Assembly: GCA_049509915.1 (NCBI GenBank)
Contig: JBEKZL010000019.1
Coordinates: forward strand, 13,007 to 77,006
Reading direction: 5' to 3'
Origin: JBEKYD01 sp049509915
Lineage (GTDB): Bacteria; Acidobacteriota; Terriglobia; Bryobacterales; Bryobacteraceae
Length of the DNA: 64,000 nucleotides
The notes beneath the pieces are model-generated. The model saw only the letters and a program-made list of their open reading frames with translations, was not told the DNA's origin and made no database searches. The first letter of the stretch is position 1, and each line of letters begins with the position of its first letter. Below are positions 7,948 to 16,587 of this stretch, in pieces. A program made the translations under genes and the position numbers.

Positions 7948-9237
7948 ATGCCCACGAATGAAAATTGGATTCCTTTGCGCTGGCCGTCCGCCTGGATCGA
8001 CCCCGCGCTGTTGGGGCTGTTGGACGGAACCCCGTTCAACTGCCTGGCCATGGAATGGCAAGCCGCGCTCGGCCCCGTCGTCGCCAAAGCCCGTTCGGTT
8101 GGTTTGTCTTTGGTGGCTATCGGCGACGAAGCGGCACGCTCGGCCGGTGCCGCCTCTGGACTGCTGCTGCCGCCTGAGGATTTGCTGATCGCCGCGGATT
8201 CCGTATGGCCGGGGATCGCCAGCCAGGCAGTCGCGGCCGAGGCCTCCGGTCCCACGGCGAATCCATGGATTGATTCCAACGGTTGGCTCTTGCGGCTAGC
8301 CAGGGTGCGGTCGCCGCGGAAGACCGTCTGGCTAATGTTCGAACCTCCTGGCGCGCCTAATGTTGTGCTGCTCGAATCCTACCTGCGAGCCGTCGCCGAC
8401 AGCGGCGCGTGGGGGGGCAGGTGGGTGGTTTCTGTGGACTCCCACCTGCGAGACGGCCTGGCGCGCGGCGATGCGAAGGCGTTATCATCCTGGAAGGCGA
8501 TTGCCGCGGCGGTTCGATTCTTCGAACAACGCAGCGGGTGGGGCGCCCTGGAACCGCTCGGCACGGTCGGTGTCGTCTCGGATTTCGCGGGGCCGAATGA
8601 AAGCGCGAGCGGGGAGATCTTGAACCTGTTGGGCCGCCGCAACCTGGCTTATCGCATCCTGGAAGCGTCCGTGGCCGCAACCGCGTCTCTGTTGGGTTTC
8701 CACGCATTGATCTATGTGGACGAGGGCGCGCCCGCGCCGCCGCTGCGCCGCCGGCTGCTGGCCTTCGCGGAGCAGGGTGGGCTGGTCCTGGTGGCCGCGG
8801 CATGGAACCGGGCGGATGGCAAGCCCACCGGCATGGATCACCCCCGCGTGGACGTGCGCTGGCTGGGCAAAGGCCGCCTGGCTGTCTGCAAGGATAGTTC
8901 CCCGGACCCATTCATGATTGCTCGCGACGTTCACATGCTGCTCGGCCGGACCTATGACGTAGCACGTTTTTTCAACCTCTCGGCGTTTCTTTCGTATTGC
9001 ACGGCCTCGCCCGACCGGACCCGGGAGTTGGTGCAAATCGTCAGTTTCGCCATCCGGTTCCCAAACGATCCGGCCACCACGTGGGTCCCCGGAAAATACG
9101 CCTCGGCTCACTTGTGGAGTCTGGGCTCCGAGGGCCCCTCGCCGGTTGAAATGGCTCCCGAGAACGGCGGTACCAGTCTTCTCCTGCCGCCCGTGCCGGT
9201 GTATGCCGGCGTCGAGCTTGTTGAGAAATTGGGCTAG
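7948..9237 (+). CDS. Conserved hypothetical protein, partner of the DUF362 gene
   Basis: I do not recognise this 429-residue protein. It has no signal peptide or membrane segment. The first half has alternating beta/alpha character (FNCLAMEWQAALGPVVAKA; KTVWLMFEPPGAPNVVLLES; WGGRWVVSVDSHLRDGLA). Residues about 210-310 read like a flavodoxin- or GATase-like alpha/beta unit (LGTVGVVSDFAGPNE, LLGFHALIYVDEGAPAPPLR, RLLAFAEQGGLVLVAAAW), the pattern of trimerisation domains in some glycosidases. Ten bases separate it from the DUF362 gene, so joint function is likely; the contrast between exported and apparently cytoplasmic products is odd. A glycosidase-derived origin is only a guess. Confidence 0.6.
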   Translation: MPTNENWIPLRWPSAWIDPALLGLLDGTPFNCLAMEWQAALGPVVAKARSVGLSLVAIGDEAARSAGAASGLLLPPEDLLIAADSVWPGIASQAVAAEASGPTANPWIDSNGWLLRLARVRSPRKTVWLMFEPPGAPNVVLLESYLRAVADSGAWGGRWVVSVDSHLRDGLARGDAKALSSWKAIAAAVRFFEQRSGWGALEPLGTVGVVSDFAGPNESASGEILNLLGRRNLAYRILEASVAATASLLGFHALIYVDEGAPAPPLRRRLLAFAEQGGLVLVAAAWNRADGKPTGMDHPRVDVRWLGKGRLAVCKDSSPDPFMIARDVHMLLGRTYDVARFFNLSAFLSYCTASPDRTRELVQIVSFAIRFPNDPATTWVPGKYASAHLWSLGSEGPSPVEMAPENGGTSLLLPPVPVYAGVELVEKLG

Positions 9238-9329
9238 CCCGCTGGCCGTGCGGCGTGTATATTGGGTGCGGCTACGCGGTTTCGAGTTTGCTCGGCCTGG
9301 TTCGTTTGACGGTGCGCTAAAGCCCAAAC

Positions 9330-9343
9330 CGAAACACGTTTCG
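9330..9343. promoter_or_regulatory. Palindrome upstream of the IclR gene, possible autoregulatory operator
   Basis: CGAAAC and GTTTCG are perfect 6-bp arms around AC, immediately before a -10-like TATCAT (9346-9351) and 36 bp before the regulator's ATG. Size and place fit an IclR-family site; binding is inferred. Confidence 0.4.
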
Positions 9344-9378
9344 CTTATCATGTTCAAAGAGAATTCGGGAGCAGATCT

Positions 9379-10221
9379 ATGGCGTCGTCGAAAAAACTCG
9401 TCTCGAAAAAGAAAGTCCCGGTCAAGAAGCCGGCGGACGGCGCCCAATACTTCTCCCGTGCTGTGAGTAAGGCGCTGGAAACCCTGGAACTCCTGCAACT
9501 GCGGCAAGTACCCATGACTTTGAGTGAGATCGCGCGCCAGGTGCAGTTGTCGAAGACCTCGGTATTCCGGTTGCTGCGAACACTCGAGACCCTGGGTTAC
9601 GTGGCAACCAGCGGTTGGGGCAAATACGCTTTGGCGCCAGGGGTACATTCCCTGGTATCGACGCGATGGCTGGCGCGGCTATTGCGCACGGCGGCGCTGC
9701 CGCTGCAAGGCCTCACGCGCGACCTGCATGAAACGGCGAGCATGGCGGCGCTCTTCGACAACCGCATCGAGGTAATTGCGGTTGTCGAAAGCCCGCAGGC
9801 TGTCCGTATGAGCAACGTGGTGGGACATATCGTTCCCCCCAATTCCAGTTCCCTAGGCAAGGCGATCACGGCATTTCAGACCGAAGAACGCCGCGAAAAG
9901 CTTCTCCGTAGCAACGGGATTTACCGGTTCACGGACCACACCATCGTGGACCGCGCCGAATTGTTCCGCGAATGGGAGCGGGTCCGAGCCCAGAAATTCG
10001 CGACGGACCGCGAGGAGTCGGTCTACGACGGAGTTTGCTTTGGTGTCCCGATCTTCGGGGAATCCGGCGAAGTCAATGCGGCCATCAGTGTCTCGCTGCC
10101 CAAGGCGCGCTTGCGCCAGGGCGACCACCCCGCCGTTATAATGGAGGCACTCGCCGCCGCTGCCGCGCAGGTCGCAACGGACCTGCGGTCCGTCACCCAA
10201 CCCAAGCGAGCCACTTCGTAG
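9379..10221 (+). CDS. IclR-family transcriptional regulator
   Basis: A 280-residue DNA-binding regulator. The N-terminal winged helix-turn-helix covers residues about 28-88 (SRAVSKALETLELL, MTLSEIARQVQLSKTSVFRL, LETLGYVATSGWGKYALAPG), and the effector-binding domain follows (LQGLTRDLHETASMAALFDN, VVGHIVPPNSSSLGKAITAF, VYDGVCFGVPIFGESGEVNA). The first 25 residues are lysine-rich and family members often begin later. IclR proteins usually control sugar-acid or aromatic-acid catabolism. Here the next genes on the strand are an Oar-like receptor and two enolase-superfamily enzymes, the likely target set. A palindrome precedes the gene and another sits in the receptor promoter. Confidence 0.88.
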   Translation: MASSKKLVSKKKVPVKKPADGAQYFSRAVSKALETLELLQLRQVPMTLSEIARQVQLSKTSVFRLLRTLETLGYVATSGWGKYALAPGVHSLVSTRWLARLLRTAALPLQGLTRDLHETASMAALFDNRIEVIAVVESPQAVRMSNVVGHIVPPNSSSLGKAITAFQTEERREKLLRSNGIYRFTDHTIVDRAELFREWERVRAQKFATDREESVYDGVCFGVPIFGESGEVNAAISVSLPKARLRQGDHPAVIMEALAAAAAQVATDLRSVTQPKRATS

Positions 10222-10329
10222 ATATAGTTCCGGCGCGGTGCTTGTTCTCGGATTTTGACGCAAGCAATACATGCGTGACCCCGGCCCAGGCTTCAGATTT
10301 CACTTTTCGCAACAGATTGCCCATTTTGC

Positions 10330-10358
10330 TTGACGCGATCACACTTCTGTGATAGTGT
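10330..10358 (+). promoter_or_regulatory. Sigma70-type promoter with embedded palindrome, upstream of the Oar-like receptor
   Basis: TTGACG at 10330-10335 and TAGTGT at 10353-10358 are separated by 17 bp. The spacer region holds a perfect inverted repeat, ATCACA-CTTC-TGTGAT (10338-10353), where a repressor would block RNA polymerase. The upstream IclR protein is the obvious candidate. Confidence 0.55.
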
Positions 10359-10432
10359 TTCGAGGCGGTGACGCCCGGGTGGGGCGCCACGTCTACATCG
10401 GTGTTTTTCTTCACCGCCAACGAGGTGTTTGC

Positions 10433-13400
10433 ATGTCAGAATCCACACACGGGAGACATTCTGCGGCATGGAAAGCAATACCAAGAGCATCTTTGCTGGC
10501 ATCTCTAGCTCTATTTTTCTCATTTGCCGTTTGGCCCCAGGAGCCCACCGGCGAAATTGTTGGGACAGTTCTCGACCAGACCGGCGCGACGGTGACCGGC
10601 GCGGCGGTGGCGATTACCAACCTATCCACCGGCGTCACGCGTAGCCTGACGAGCAATTCATCCGGCGTCTACACTGCGCCTGCCTTGCCTCCCGGTACTT
10701 ATTCCGTGCGGGTTACGAAGACGGGATTCACATCCAGCGTCCGCTCCAACGTTGAGGTCGCCGTGGGACAGGAGGTTCGCCAGGATTTCTCGCTGCAGGT
10801 GGGAGACGTGAATCAAAGCGTCGAAGTGTCGGCGGTGGCAACCGCGCTCGATACCGAGACCACCACCGTGGGCACAGTGATCGGAATTCGAAGCATCGAG
10901 GATCTGCCGCTCAACGGACGCAATTACCTGCAATTGGCCGACCTGGTTCCCTCCGGGACCATGTATGGTCCATCGAACTACATCGCCCAGGCGCGCGGAG
11001 GCGGAGACCGCTCTCAATTTCAGTTGAACCTGGCGGGCCAGCGCTTTCAATATGTCCATTACACTTTGGACGGTATCGAAAACACCGACTTTAACTACGG
11101 CACGTACCTGGTGCTGCCGTCCGTCGACGCCATCCAGGAGTTCAACGTTGAGACCGGTACTTACAGCGCTGAGTTCGGCCACAACGTTACCCAGATGAAT
11201 GTGGTTAGCAAGAGTGGGAGCAACCAATATCACGGCGCTGCGTTCGAGTTCGTTCGCAACACGGATATGGACGCCAAGAATTTCTTCCAGCAGCCCCATA
11301 CTCCCATCGAGATACTCAAACGAAATCAGTTTGGATTCGTTCTGGGCGGTCCGGTCCAGATTCCACACGTGTTCAGCGGACACGACAAACTCTTCTTTTT
11401 GGTCAATTACGAGGGCCAGCGGCAAAACCAGCAGAATCTTGCCTATGGAAGTGTGCCGCTGCCGTCGTACTTCACGGGCAACTTCGCCGGCTACAGTACG
11501 GTCATTTACGATCCCTCCCAGCGGGTCCTGAACGCCGCCGGAACAGCCGTTGTATCGCAGGCGCCCTTCCCCGGAAACGTCATTCCCTCGAGCAGGATTG
11601 CGCCGCAGTCCGCCCTGGCCGCATCGCTTTTTCCAGCGCCGAACGCCACGCCCACCAACGTTCTCAACTATGTCTATGCCAACAATTACGTGGACAATAC
11701 GGAGCTGATTACCGACAACCACGACGAAGAACTGGCGCGCGTCGACTACCAGGCCAATCAACAGGTGAGCTTTCAGTTCCGCTACAGCCACGGCAATGAA
11801 CCGAGCTACACGCCGGAGAGCAGTTCGGTATTCGCCGGTATGGGCACCGTGAACAGCGCGATCACTCATCAGGCCATGCTAGGAAATGTCTGGGCGATCA
11901 GCCCGACCAAAGTGAATGAGTTTAAGCTGGGCATGAGCCGGCTGGAGTCGATCAACGGCAACCTCCACACCGGTAATCCGAACTTTAACTGGGTGGGAAA
12001 ACTCGGCATTCCCGACGTGCTGGACACTCCCGCGTTTTGGGGTATTCCGCTCCTCACCATCAGTAATTTCTCGAGCCCCGGCGATCCGCAAAATGGCCCC
12101 TACTCGAGCTGGGACACGACCATCGAGGCAACCGACAATTTTTCGTGGAACCTGGGCAAACACAGTATTAAGTTTGGCGCGGATTTTGAACGCATCCGCT
12201 TCAATATGACGGGGGACGACTATGCGCGGGGTGGGTTTAGTTATACGGGCGAGTATACCAGCCTGGTCGGCGCCTCGCCTCTGCCGTTGAACTCCATGGC
12301 CGACTACCTGTTGGGAGACATCGCCACCTCGCAAGGTCAATTGGGCCTGGTAGCGGACCAGTTGCGCGATTGGGCCCTAGGTCCCTATATCCACGATCAA
12401 TGGAAGGTCAATCAGAAGTTGACTATCAACATTGGGCTTCGTTACGAGTTGCAGCCGGGGTTGAACGAAAAGTACGATCACATGACTAATATCTCCTGGG
12501 CATGGAACGATTTGTTCGGTCCCACCTGGGTCCGGGCAGGCAGCGGAGATTTCTACGCGGGCAGTCCGCCGTACCCCTTGCCTGCCGGAATTCCTTTTGC
12601 CCGTGGAGAGTATGGCAATACCACCTGGAAGACGGACTATCATCAGTTTGGTCCTCGCGCGGGGTTGGCCTATAACCTGAATGCCAAGACCGTGATTCGG
12701 GCGGGATTTGGCATCTATTACCCGCACGACGTCGGCAACACGGCGTTCGACATCACGCGCAACCAACCCTTTACGGAGCGGATTAGTAGCACCTCGAACA
12801 CTTTCATTCCGAATGCGAATTGGTCCACGCCGTTCCCGGTCATATCCCTCTCCACCCTGGCCCCATCCTGGGTATGGGGCGATCCGCTGCCCTACACGCC
12901 GCAATGGAGCGTCAACGTGCAGCGTTCGCTGAACAATACCACGACCCTGGAGGTGGGCTATGTAGGTTCGGCTGGCATCCACTTGCAGCGGACGGTCTAC
13001 TATAACGACTCCCCTCCGGCCGCGCCTGTAGCCAACCGGAACTTACTGCGTCCGTTCCCATACGGCGGGATCATGGGATTCGTTCAGGCAGTCGAGTCCG
13101 CCAGCCACTCCAATTATGATTCCCTGCAGGCTCGTTTGCAGCATCACTTTGCCCATGGATTCACTTTGCTAAGTTCGTTTAGTTATGAGAAATCCATCGA
13201 CAACGGCAGCGGCATCCGCCAGGCCAACGGCGATGAGTATGTTCCGCCCAACGGAGCGAATCTGGCCGCGGAGCGCGGACTTTCCGCCTTCAACTTCGGG
13301 AAGAAATGGACCACTTCGGGTCTTTATTCACTGCCCTTCGGAAGGGGCCAGCACATGCTCGCTCAGGCCAACCGGATTGTCGACGCATTCATTGGTGGAT

Positions 13401-13855
13401 GGCAGTTGGGGGGAATTCTGACTTTTGAGGGTGGGTTCCCCTTCTCCATGGCCTGTACCAATTCGTCGTATCAGAACACCGATGGAACGTGCCGGCCGGA
13501 TGCTACCGGGATCAGTCCCGTTCTGCCGAATCCGTCTCCTAACGACTGGTTTAACCAGGCCGCTTTTGTCAATCGCCTGAACTTCGTGCCGAATGTCGGG
13601 CCTTACCGGTTCGGCAACGACGGCCGGGACAACCTGGTGGGTCCGGGGTTAGCCGATCTGGATGCCTCGCTTGCCAAGTCGTTCTCCATCACCGAGCGCG
13701 TTCATCTGGACTTCCGCGGGGAACTGTTCAACCTTCCTAACCACCCGATTTTGGGCCAGCCCGGATCGACCGTTGGCGTCGCGAGTGAAGGAGAAATCAC
13801 CTCGACGCGCGTTCCGTCGCGGCAGATCCAGCTAGCGCTGAAACTGCGTTTCTGA
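10433..13855 (+). CDS. Oar-like TonB-dependent outer-membrane receptor with carboxypeptidase regulatory-like domain
   Basis: A 1140-residue outer-membrane protein. A signal peptide (SLLASLALFFSFAVWP) precedes a CarboxypepD_reg-like beta-sandwich (TGEIVGTVLDQTGATVTGAA, YSVRVTKTGFTSSVRSNVEV), a plug region (LDGIENTDFNYGTYLVLPSV, EFNVETGTYSAEFGHNVTQM) and a long beta-barrel ending in LKLRF, the aromatic C-terminus typical of the family. The expanded Acidobacteriota Oar-like family is thought to take up or display large ligands; the ligand here is unknown. ATG 10433 is chosen over earlier in-frame codons because GAGGTG precedes it and it starts at the export signal. It follows the IclR gene and precedes two enolase-superfamily genes. 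Confidence 0.85.
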   Translation: MSESTHGRHSAAWKAIPRASLLASLALFFSFAVWPQEPTGEIVGTVLDQTGATVTGAAVAITNLSTGVTRSLTSNSSGVYTAPALPPGTYSVRVTKTGFTSSVRSNVEVAVGQEVRQDFSLQVGDVNQSVEVSAVATALDTETTTVGTVIGIRSIEDLPLNGRNYLQLADLVPSGTMYGPSNYIAQARGGGDRSQFQLNLAGQRFQYVHYTLDGIENTDFNYGTYLVLPSVDAIQEFNVETGTYSAEFGHNVTQMNVVSKSGSNQYHGAAFEFVRNTDMDAKNFFQQPHTPIEILKRNQFGFVLGGPVQIPHVFSGHDKLFFLVNYEGQRQNQQNLAYGSVPLPSYFTGNFAGYSTVIYDPSQRVLNAAGTAVVSQAPFPGNVIPSSRIAPQSALAASLFPAPNATPTNVLNYVYANNYVDNTELITDNHDEELARVDYQANQQVSFQFRYSHGNEPSYTPESSSVFAGMGTVNSAITHQAMLGNVWAISPTKVNEFKLGMSRLESINGNLHTGNPNFNWVGKLGIPDVLDTPAFWGIPLLTISNFSSPGDPQNGPYSSWDTTIEATDNFSWNLGKHSIKFGADFERIRFNMTGDDYARGGFSYTGEYTSLVGASPLPLNSMADYLLGDIATSQGQLGLVADQLRDWALGPYIHDQWKVNQKLTINIGLRYELQPGLNEKYDHMTNISWAWNDLFGPTWVRAGSGDFYAGSPPYPLPAGIPFARGEYGNTTWKTDYHQFGPRAGLAYNLNAKTVIRAGFGIYYPHDVGNTAFDITRNQPFTERISSTSNTFIPNANWSTPFPVISLSTLAPSWVWGDPLPYTPQWSVNVQRSLNNTTTLEVGYVGSAGIHLQRTVYYNDSPPAAPVANRNLLRPFPYGGIMGFVQAVESASHSNYDSLQARLQHHFAHGFTLLSSFSYEKSIDNGSGIRQANGDEYVPPNGANLAAERGLSAFNFGKKWTTSGLYSLPFGRGQHMLAQANRIVDAFIGGWQLGGILTFEGGFPFSMACTNSSYQNTDGTCRPDATGISPVLPNPSPNDWFNQAAFVNRLNFVPNVGPYRFGNDGRDNLVGPGLADLDASLAKSFSITERVHLDFRGELFNLPNHPILGQPGSTVGVASEGEITSTRVPSRQIQLALKLRF

Positions 13856-13921
13856 TCGAATCCAGCTTGGGCGTATTGTAGAAATAGTATAGTGGCAGTT
13901 GGATAAGAGAGGAGAATCGTT

Positions 13922-15223
13922 ATGTCCGGGAAGAAGGGATCGCGCAGGGATTTCCTGGGCGCGGCCATCGCCGCTCCCGCACTGGGAGGAGTGGCGCTAG
14001 CCGAGCCTGGCCTCGCTGCCGCACAGGCGGTCGGCGTCAAGCGCGGCGACCTGCCGGATCTGACCATCAAGCAAGTGAAGGTCCTGGTCTTGAAGCCCGA
14101 AGAACGCCGGGCTCCGGCCAATGCCGGCGCTCCCGCTGGCAGCGGGCGTGGCGGGCGAGGGGGCGCGACCGGCCCGCCGGCCGAGCGCACCGGAGAGAAG
14201 TTCGCCGTCATTGTCACCAATAGCGGCATCGAGGGCAACTACATCCTCGAGGATCGCTACTACCATACCAACTGGAGCAACCTGGGGTGGCTCGAGTACG
14301 CCAAGGGTGCGCTGCCGGGCAAGAGTGTGCTCGACCTGCCGGCTCTCACTTCGCAATGGCGGCCGAGCCTGCGCCGCTACGGCCAGCTTTCCTATGCCGC
14401 CGCCGTCGATAACTGCTGCTGGGACATCCTCGGCAAGGCCGTCGGTCTGCCGGTCTATCGCCTTTTGGGAGCGCAGCGCGACCGCGTTCGCGCCTACGCC
14501 AGTTCCCAGCATCTGCGGACTGTCGAGGATTTCGTCGCTGACGTCAAGCATGCCATGTCCGACGGCTTCACGGCTTACAAAATTCACCCGCCCGGAGGCT
14601 CCGACTGGCACGATTACAAGCTCGACATGGAGGTCATCAAAGCCGTTCGGAAGACCGGCGGGGACGACATGCCCCTGCTGTACGACCCGGTCGGCGTGCT
14701 CACCCGCGACGAAGCCATGAAGGTGGGCCGCCTGCTCGACGAATTGCACTACGTCTCTTTCGAGGACGCGCTGCCCACCAAAGACATCGATGGCCTGGTA
14801 GAGTTGGCCGCGGCTCTGGACGTGCCGGTCACCATGGGTGAGTTCATGCCGTCGCCCTACGATTACGTCCCGTACATCCTCCGCGGCGCGCTCGACGAAG
14901 TCCGCTTCATCGTGGATAACATCGGTGGCATCACCAGCGGCATGAAGGTTGCCCGTATGGCGGAGTGCTTCAATATGATGTGCCAGCCGCACAACTGGGG
15001 CACCACTCTCGATCACGCCGTCCATTTCCACTGCGAGTTGGCCATGCCCAACAACATCTGGTTCGAAATGACGCAGCCTATGGGCATCACCGACCGCCCC
15101 TATTTCAAGGACAAGATCCGCCTCGACAAAGAGGGTTACGTCCCCGCGCCGGTCAAGCCCGGCCTCGGTTACGAGTTCGACCGCGGCGTGCTCGAAAACA
15201 TGACGCTTCGGGTGGAGAGTTAG
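13922..15223 (+). CDS. Tat-exported enolase-superfamily (mandelate racemase/muconate lactonizing-like) enzyme 1
   Basis: A 433-residue enolase-superfamily protein, likely a sugar-acid dehydratase or racemase. The Tat signal is SRRDFLGAAIAAPALGG. The barrel shows FTAYKIHPPGG (Lys-x-His on the second strand), MPLLYDPVG, YVSFEDALP and TMGEFMPSPYDY, the successive metal-ligand strands, then CQPHNWGTTLDHAVHF and MPNNIWFEMTQPMG. Residues about 65-90 hold a Gly/Ala/Arg-rich insertion absent from copy 2. A GAGAGGAGAATC site precedes ATG 13922. A Tat signal is unusual because dehydratases of this type normally work in the cytoplasm. Substrate unknown; IclR control and a TonB receptor suggest an oligomeric or acidic sugar. 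Confidence 0.82.
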   Translation: MSGKKGSRRDFLGAAIAAPALGGVALAEPGLAAAQAVGVKRGDLPDLTIKQVKVLVLKPEERRAPANAGAPAGSGRGGRGGATGPPAERTGEKFAVIVTNSGIEGNYILEDRYYHTNWSNLGWLEYAKGALPGKSVLDLPALTSQWRPSLRRYGQLSYAAAVDNCCWDILGKAVGLPVYRLLGAQRDRVRAYASSQHLRTVEDFVADVKHAMSDGFTAYKIHPPGGSDWHDYKLDMEVIKAVRKTGGDDMPLLYDPVGVLTRDEAMKVGRLLDELHYVSFEDALPTKDIDGLVELAAALDVPVTMGEFMPSPYDYVPYILRGALDEVRFIVDNIGGITSGMKVARMAECFNMMCQPHNWGTTLDHAVHFHCELAMPNNIWFEMTQPMGITDRPYFKDKIRLDKEGYVPAPVKPGLGYEFDRGVLENMTLRVES

Positions 15224-15234
15224 GAGAGACCGCT

Positions 15235-16476
15235 ATGTCGGAACCCAATCTATCGCGGCGGAAATTCTTCGGCGCCACTACCGCGGGCGCGCTCACCGCG
15301 GATTCCGCCGTATCCAATCCGGGCCGCGCGGCGGCCCAGTCGGCCGGCATCAAGCCCGGCGATCTCGACCTCACCATCAAGGAAGTCAAGGTCTATGTCC
15401 TGAAGCCCGAGGAAGCCAACACCGGGCAGGGCGGTCCCAACTTCCGCCGCAGCGAACAGTATGCCTCGGTCGTGACCCACAGCGGCATTGAGGGCAACTA
15501 TGTCCTCAGCAACCGTTATGGCCATTCCAACTGGAGCAATCTTGGATGGCTGGCCTACGCCAAGCGCACGCTAACCGGGAAGAACGTCCTGGACATGCCC
15601 GAGTTCACCAACCAGTTTCATAGCAACGTGGGACAGCTCTCCTACGCCTCCGCCATGAACAACTGTCTCTGGGACATTCTCGGTAAGGCGGTGAACCTGC
15701 CGGTGTACCGCATCGTCGGCGCCTATCGCGACCGTGTGCGGGCCTATGCCAGTTCTCAGCATCTTCATACGGTTGAGGACTTCGTGGCGGACGTCCAGCA
15801 CGCGAAGTCGCAAGGCTTCACCGCTTACAAGATCCACCCCCCATGGCTTGCCGGCAATGAAGTGGATTACAAACTGGACATCGAAGTGGCCAAGGCGGTC
15901 CGCAAGACCGGCGGAGACGGCATGGCGCTCCTCTTCGATCGCGTGGGCGCCTACACCCGGCTGGAGGCCATGAAAGTGGGCCACGCGCTGGATGAACTGA
16001 GTTACGTCTCGTTCGAAGATTGTCTGCCGACCGACGACCTGGAGGGGCTCGCCGAACTGGTCAAGGCGCTGGATGTCCCGATTACTATGGGCGAATTCAT
16101 TCTCTCGCCTTACGATTACGCGAAGTACATCCGCTACGGGTCTCTCGACGAAGTGCGGTTCATCGTCGATAACCTGGGCGGGATCACAGGCGGCATGAAG
16201 GTTGCCCAACTGGCGGAGTGTTTCGGTATGCTCTGCCAGCCGCACAATTGGGGTGACCTGCTGGACCACGCCGTGCACTTCCATTGCGAGCTGGCCATGC
16301 CCAATAACGTGTGGTTCGAAATGACGCAGCCCATGGGCATTACCGATCGCCCCTACTTCAAGGACCAACTCCGCATCGACCGGGACGGCTATGTGCCAGC
16401 GCCTCGCAAGCCGGGCCTCGGCTACGAGCTCGACTACGACGTGCTCCACAATATGTTGGATCACGTCGAGACGTAA
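15235..16476 (+). CDS. Tat-exported enolase-superfamily enzyme 2, tandem paralog
   Basis: A 413-residue paralog of the preceding gene, beginning 11 bp after its stop. The Tat signal is LSRRKFFGATTAGALTADSA. The catalytic layout is the same (FTAYKIHPPW, MALLFDRVG, YVSFEDCLPTDD, TMGEFILSPYDY, CQPHNWGDLLDHAVHF), and long stretches such as HFHCELAMPNN and WFEMTQPMGITDRPYFKD are nearly identical. It lacks the Gly-rich insertion, and around the first metal-ligand Asp it has DRVGAYTRLEA where copy 1 has DPVGVLTRDEA, so specificity may have shifted. Close spacing and GGAGAGAC before ATG 15235 indicate one operon. The pair arose by local duplication; two cooperating subunits are also possible. Confidence 0.82.
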   Translation: MSEPNLSRRKFFGATTAGALTADSAVSNPGRAAAQSAGIKPGDLDLTIKEVKVYVLKPEEANTGQGGPNFRRSEQYASVVTHSGIEGNYVLSNRYGHSNWSNLGWLAYAKRTLTGKNVLDMPEFTNQFHSNVGQLSYASAMNNCLWDILGKAVNLPVYRIVGAYRDRVRAYASSQHLHTVEDFVADVQHAKSQGFTAYKIHPPWLAGNEVDYKLDIEVAKAVRKTGGDGMALLFDRVGAYTRLEAMKVGHALDELSYVSFEDCLPTDDLEGLAELVKALDVPITMGEFILSPYDYAKYIRYGSLDEVRFIVDNLGGITGGMKVAQLAECFGMLCQPHNWGDLLDHAVHFHCELAMPNNVWFEMTQPMGITDRPYFKDQLRIDRDGYVPAPRKPGLGYELDYDVLHNMLDHVET

Positions 16477-16528
16477 ACACATCGTAGAGTGATTCCGGTC
16501 TTGATCGCCGTGCCCCCCAATGCATACC

Positions 16529-16562
16529 GCCCAAGCCCGTCACGATGCTGACGGACTTGGGC
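16529..16562. terminator. Strong hairpin between convergent genes, likely bidirectional terminator
   Basis: Arms of 13 nt (16529-16541 and 16550-16562) match at 12 positions around an 8-nt loop. The hairpin lies between the end of the second enolase gene and the end of the oppositely transcribed receptor. No long U-tract follows on either strand. Confidence 0.6.
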
Positions 16563-16587
16563 TGCGCGCTCTTGGTAACGTATTTAC

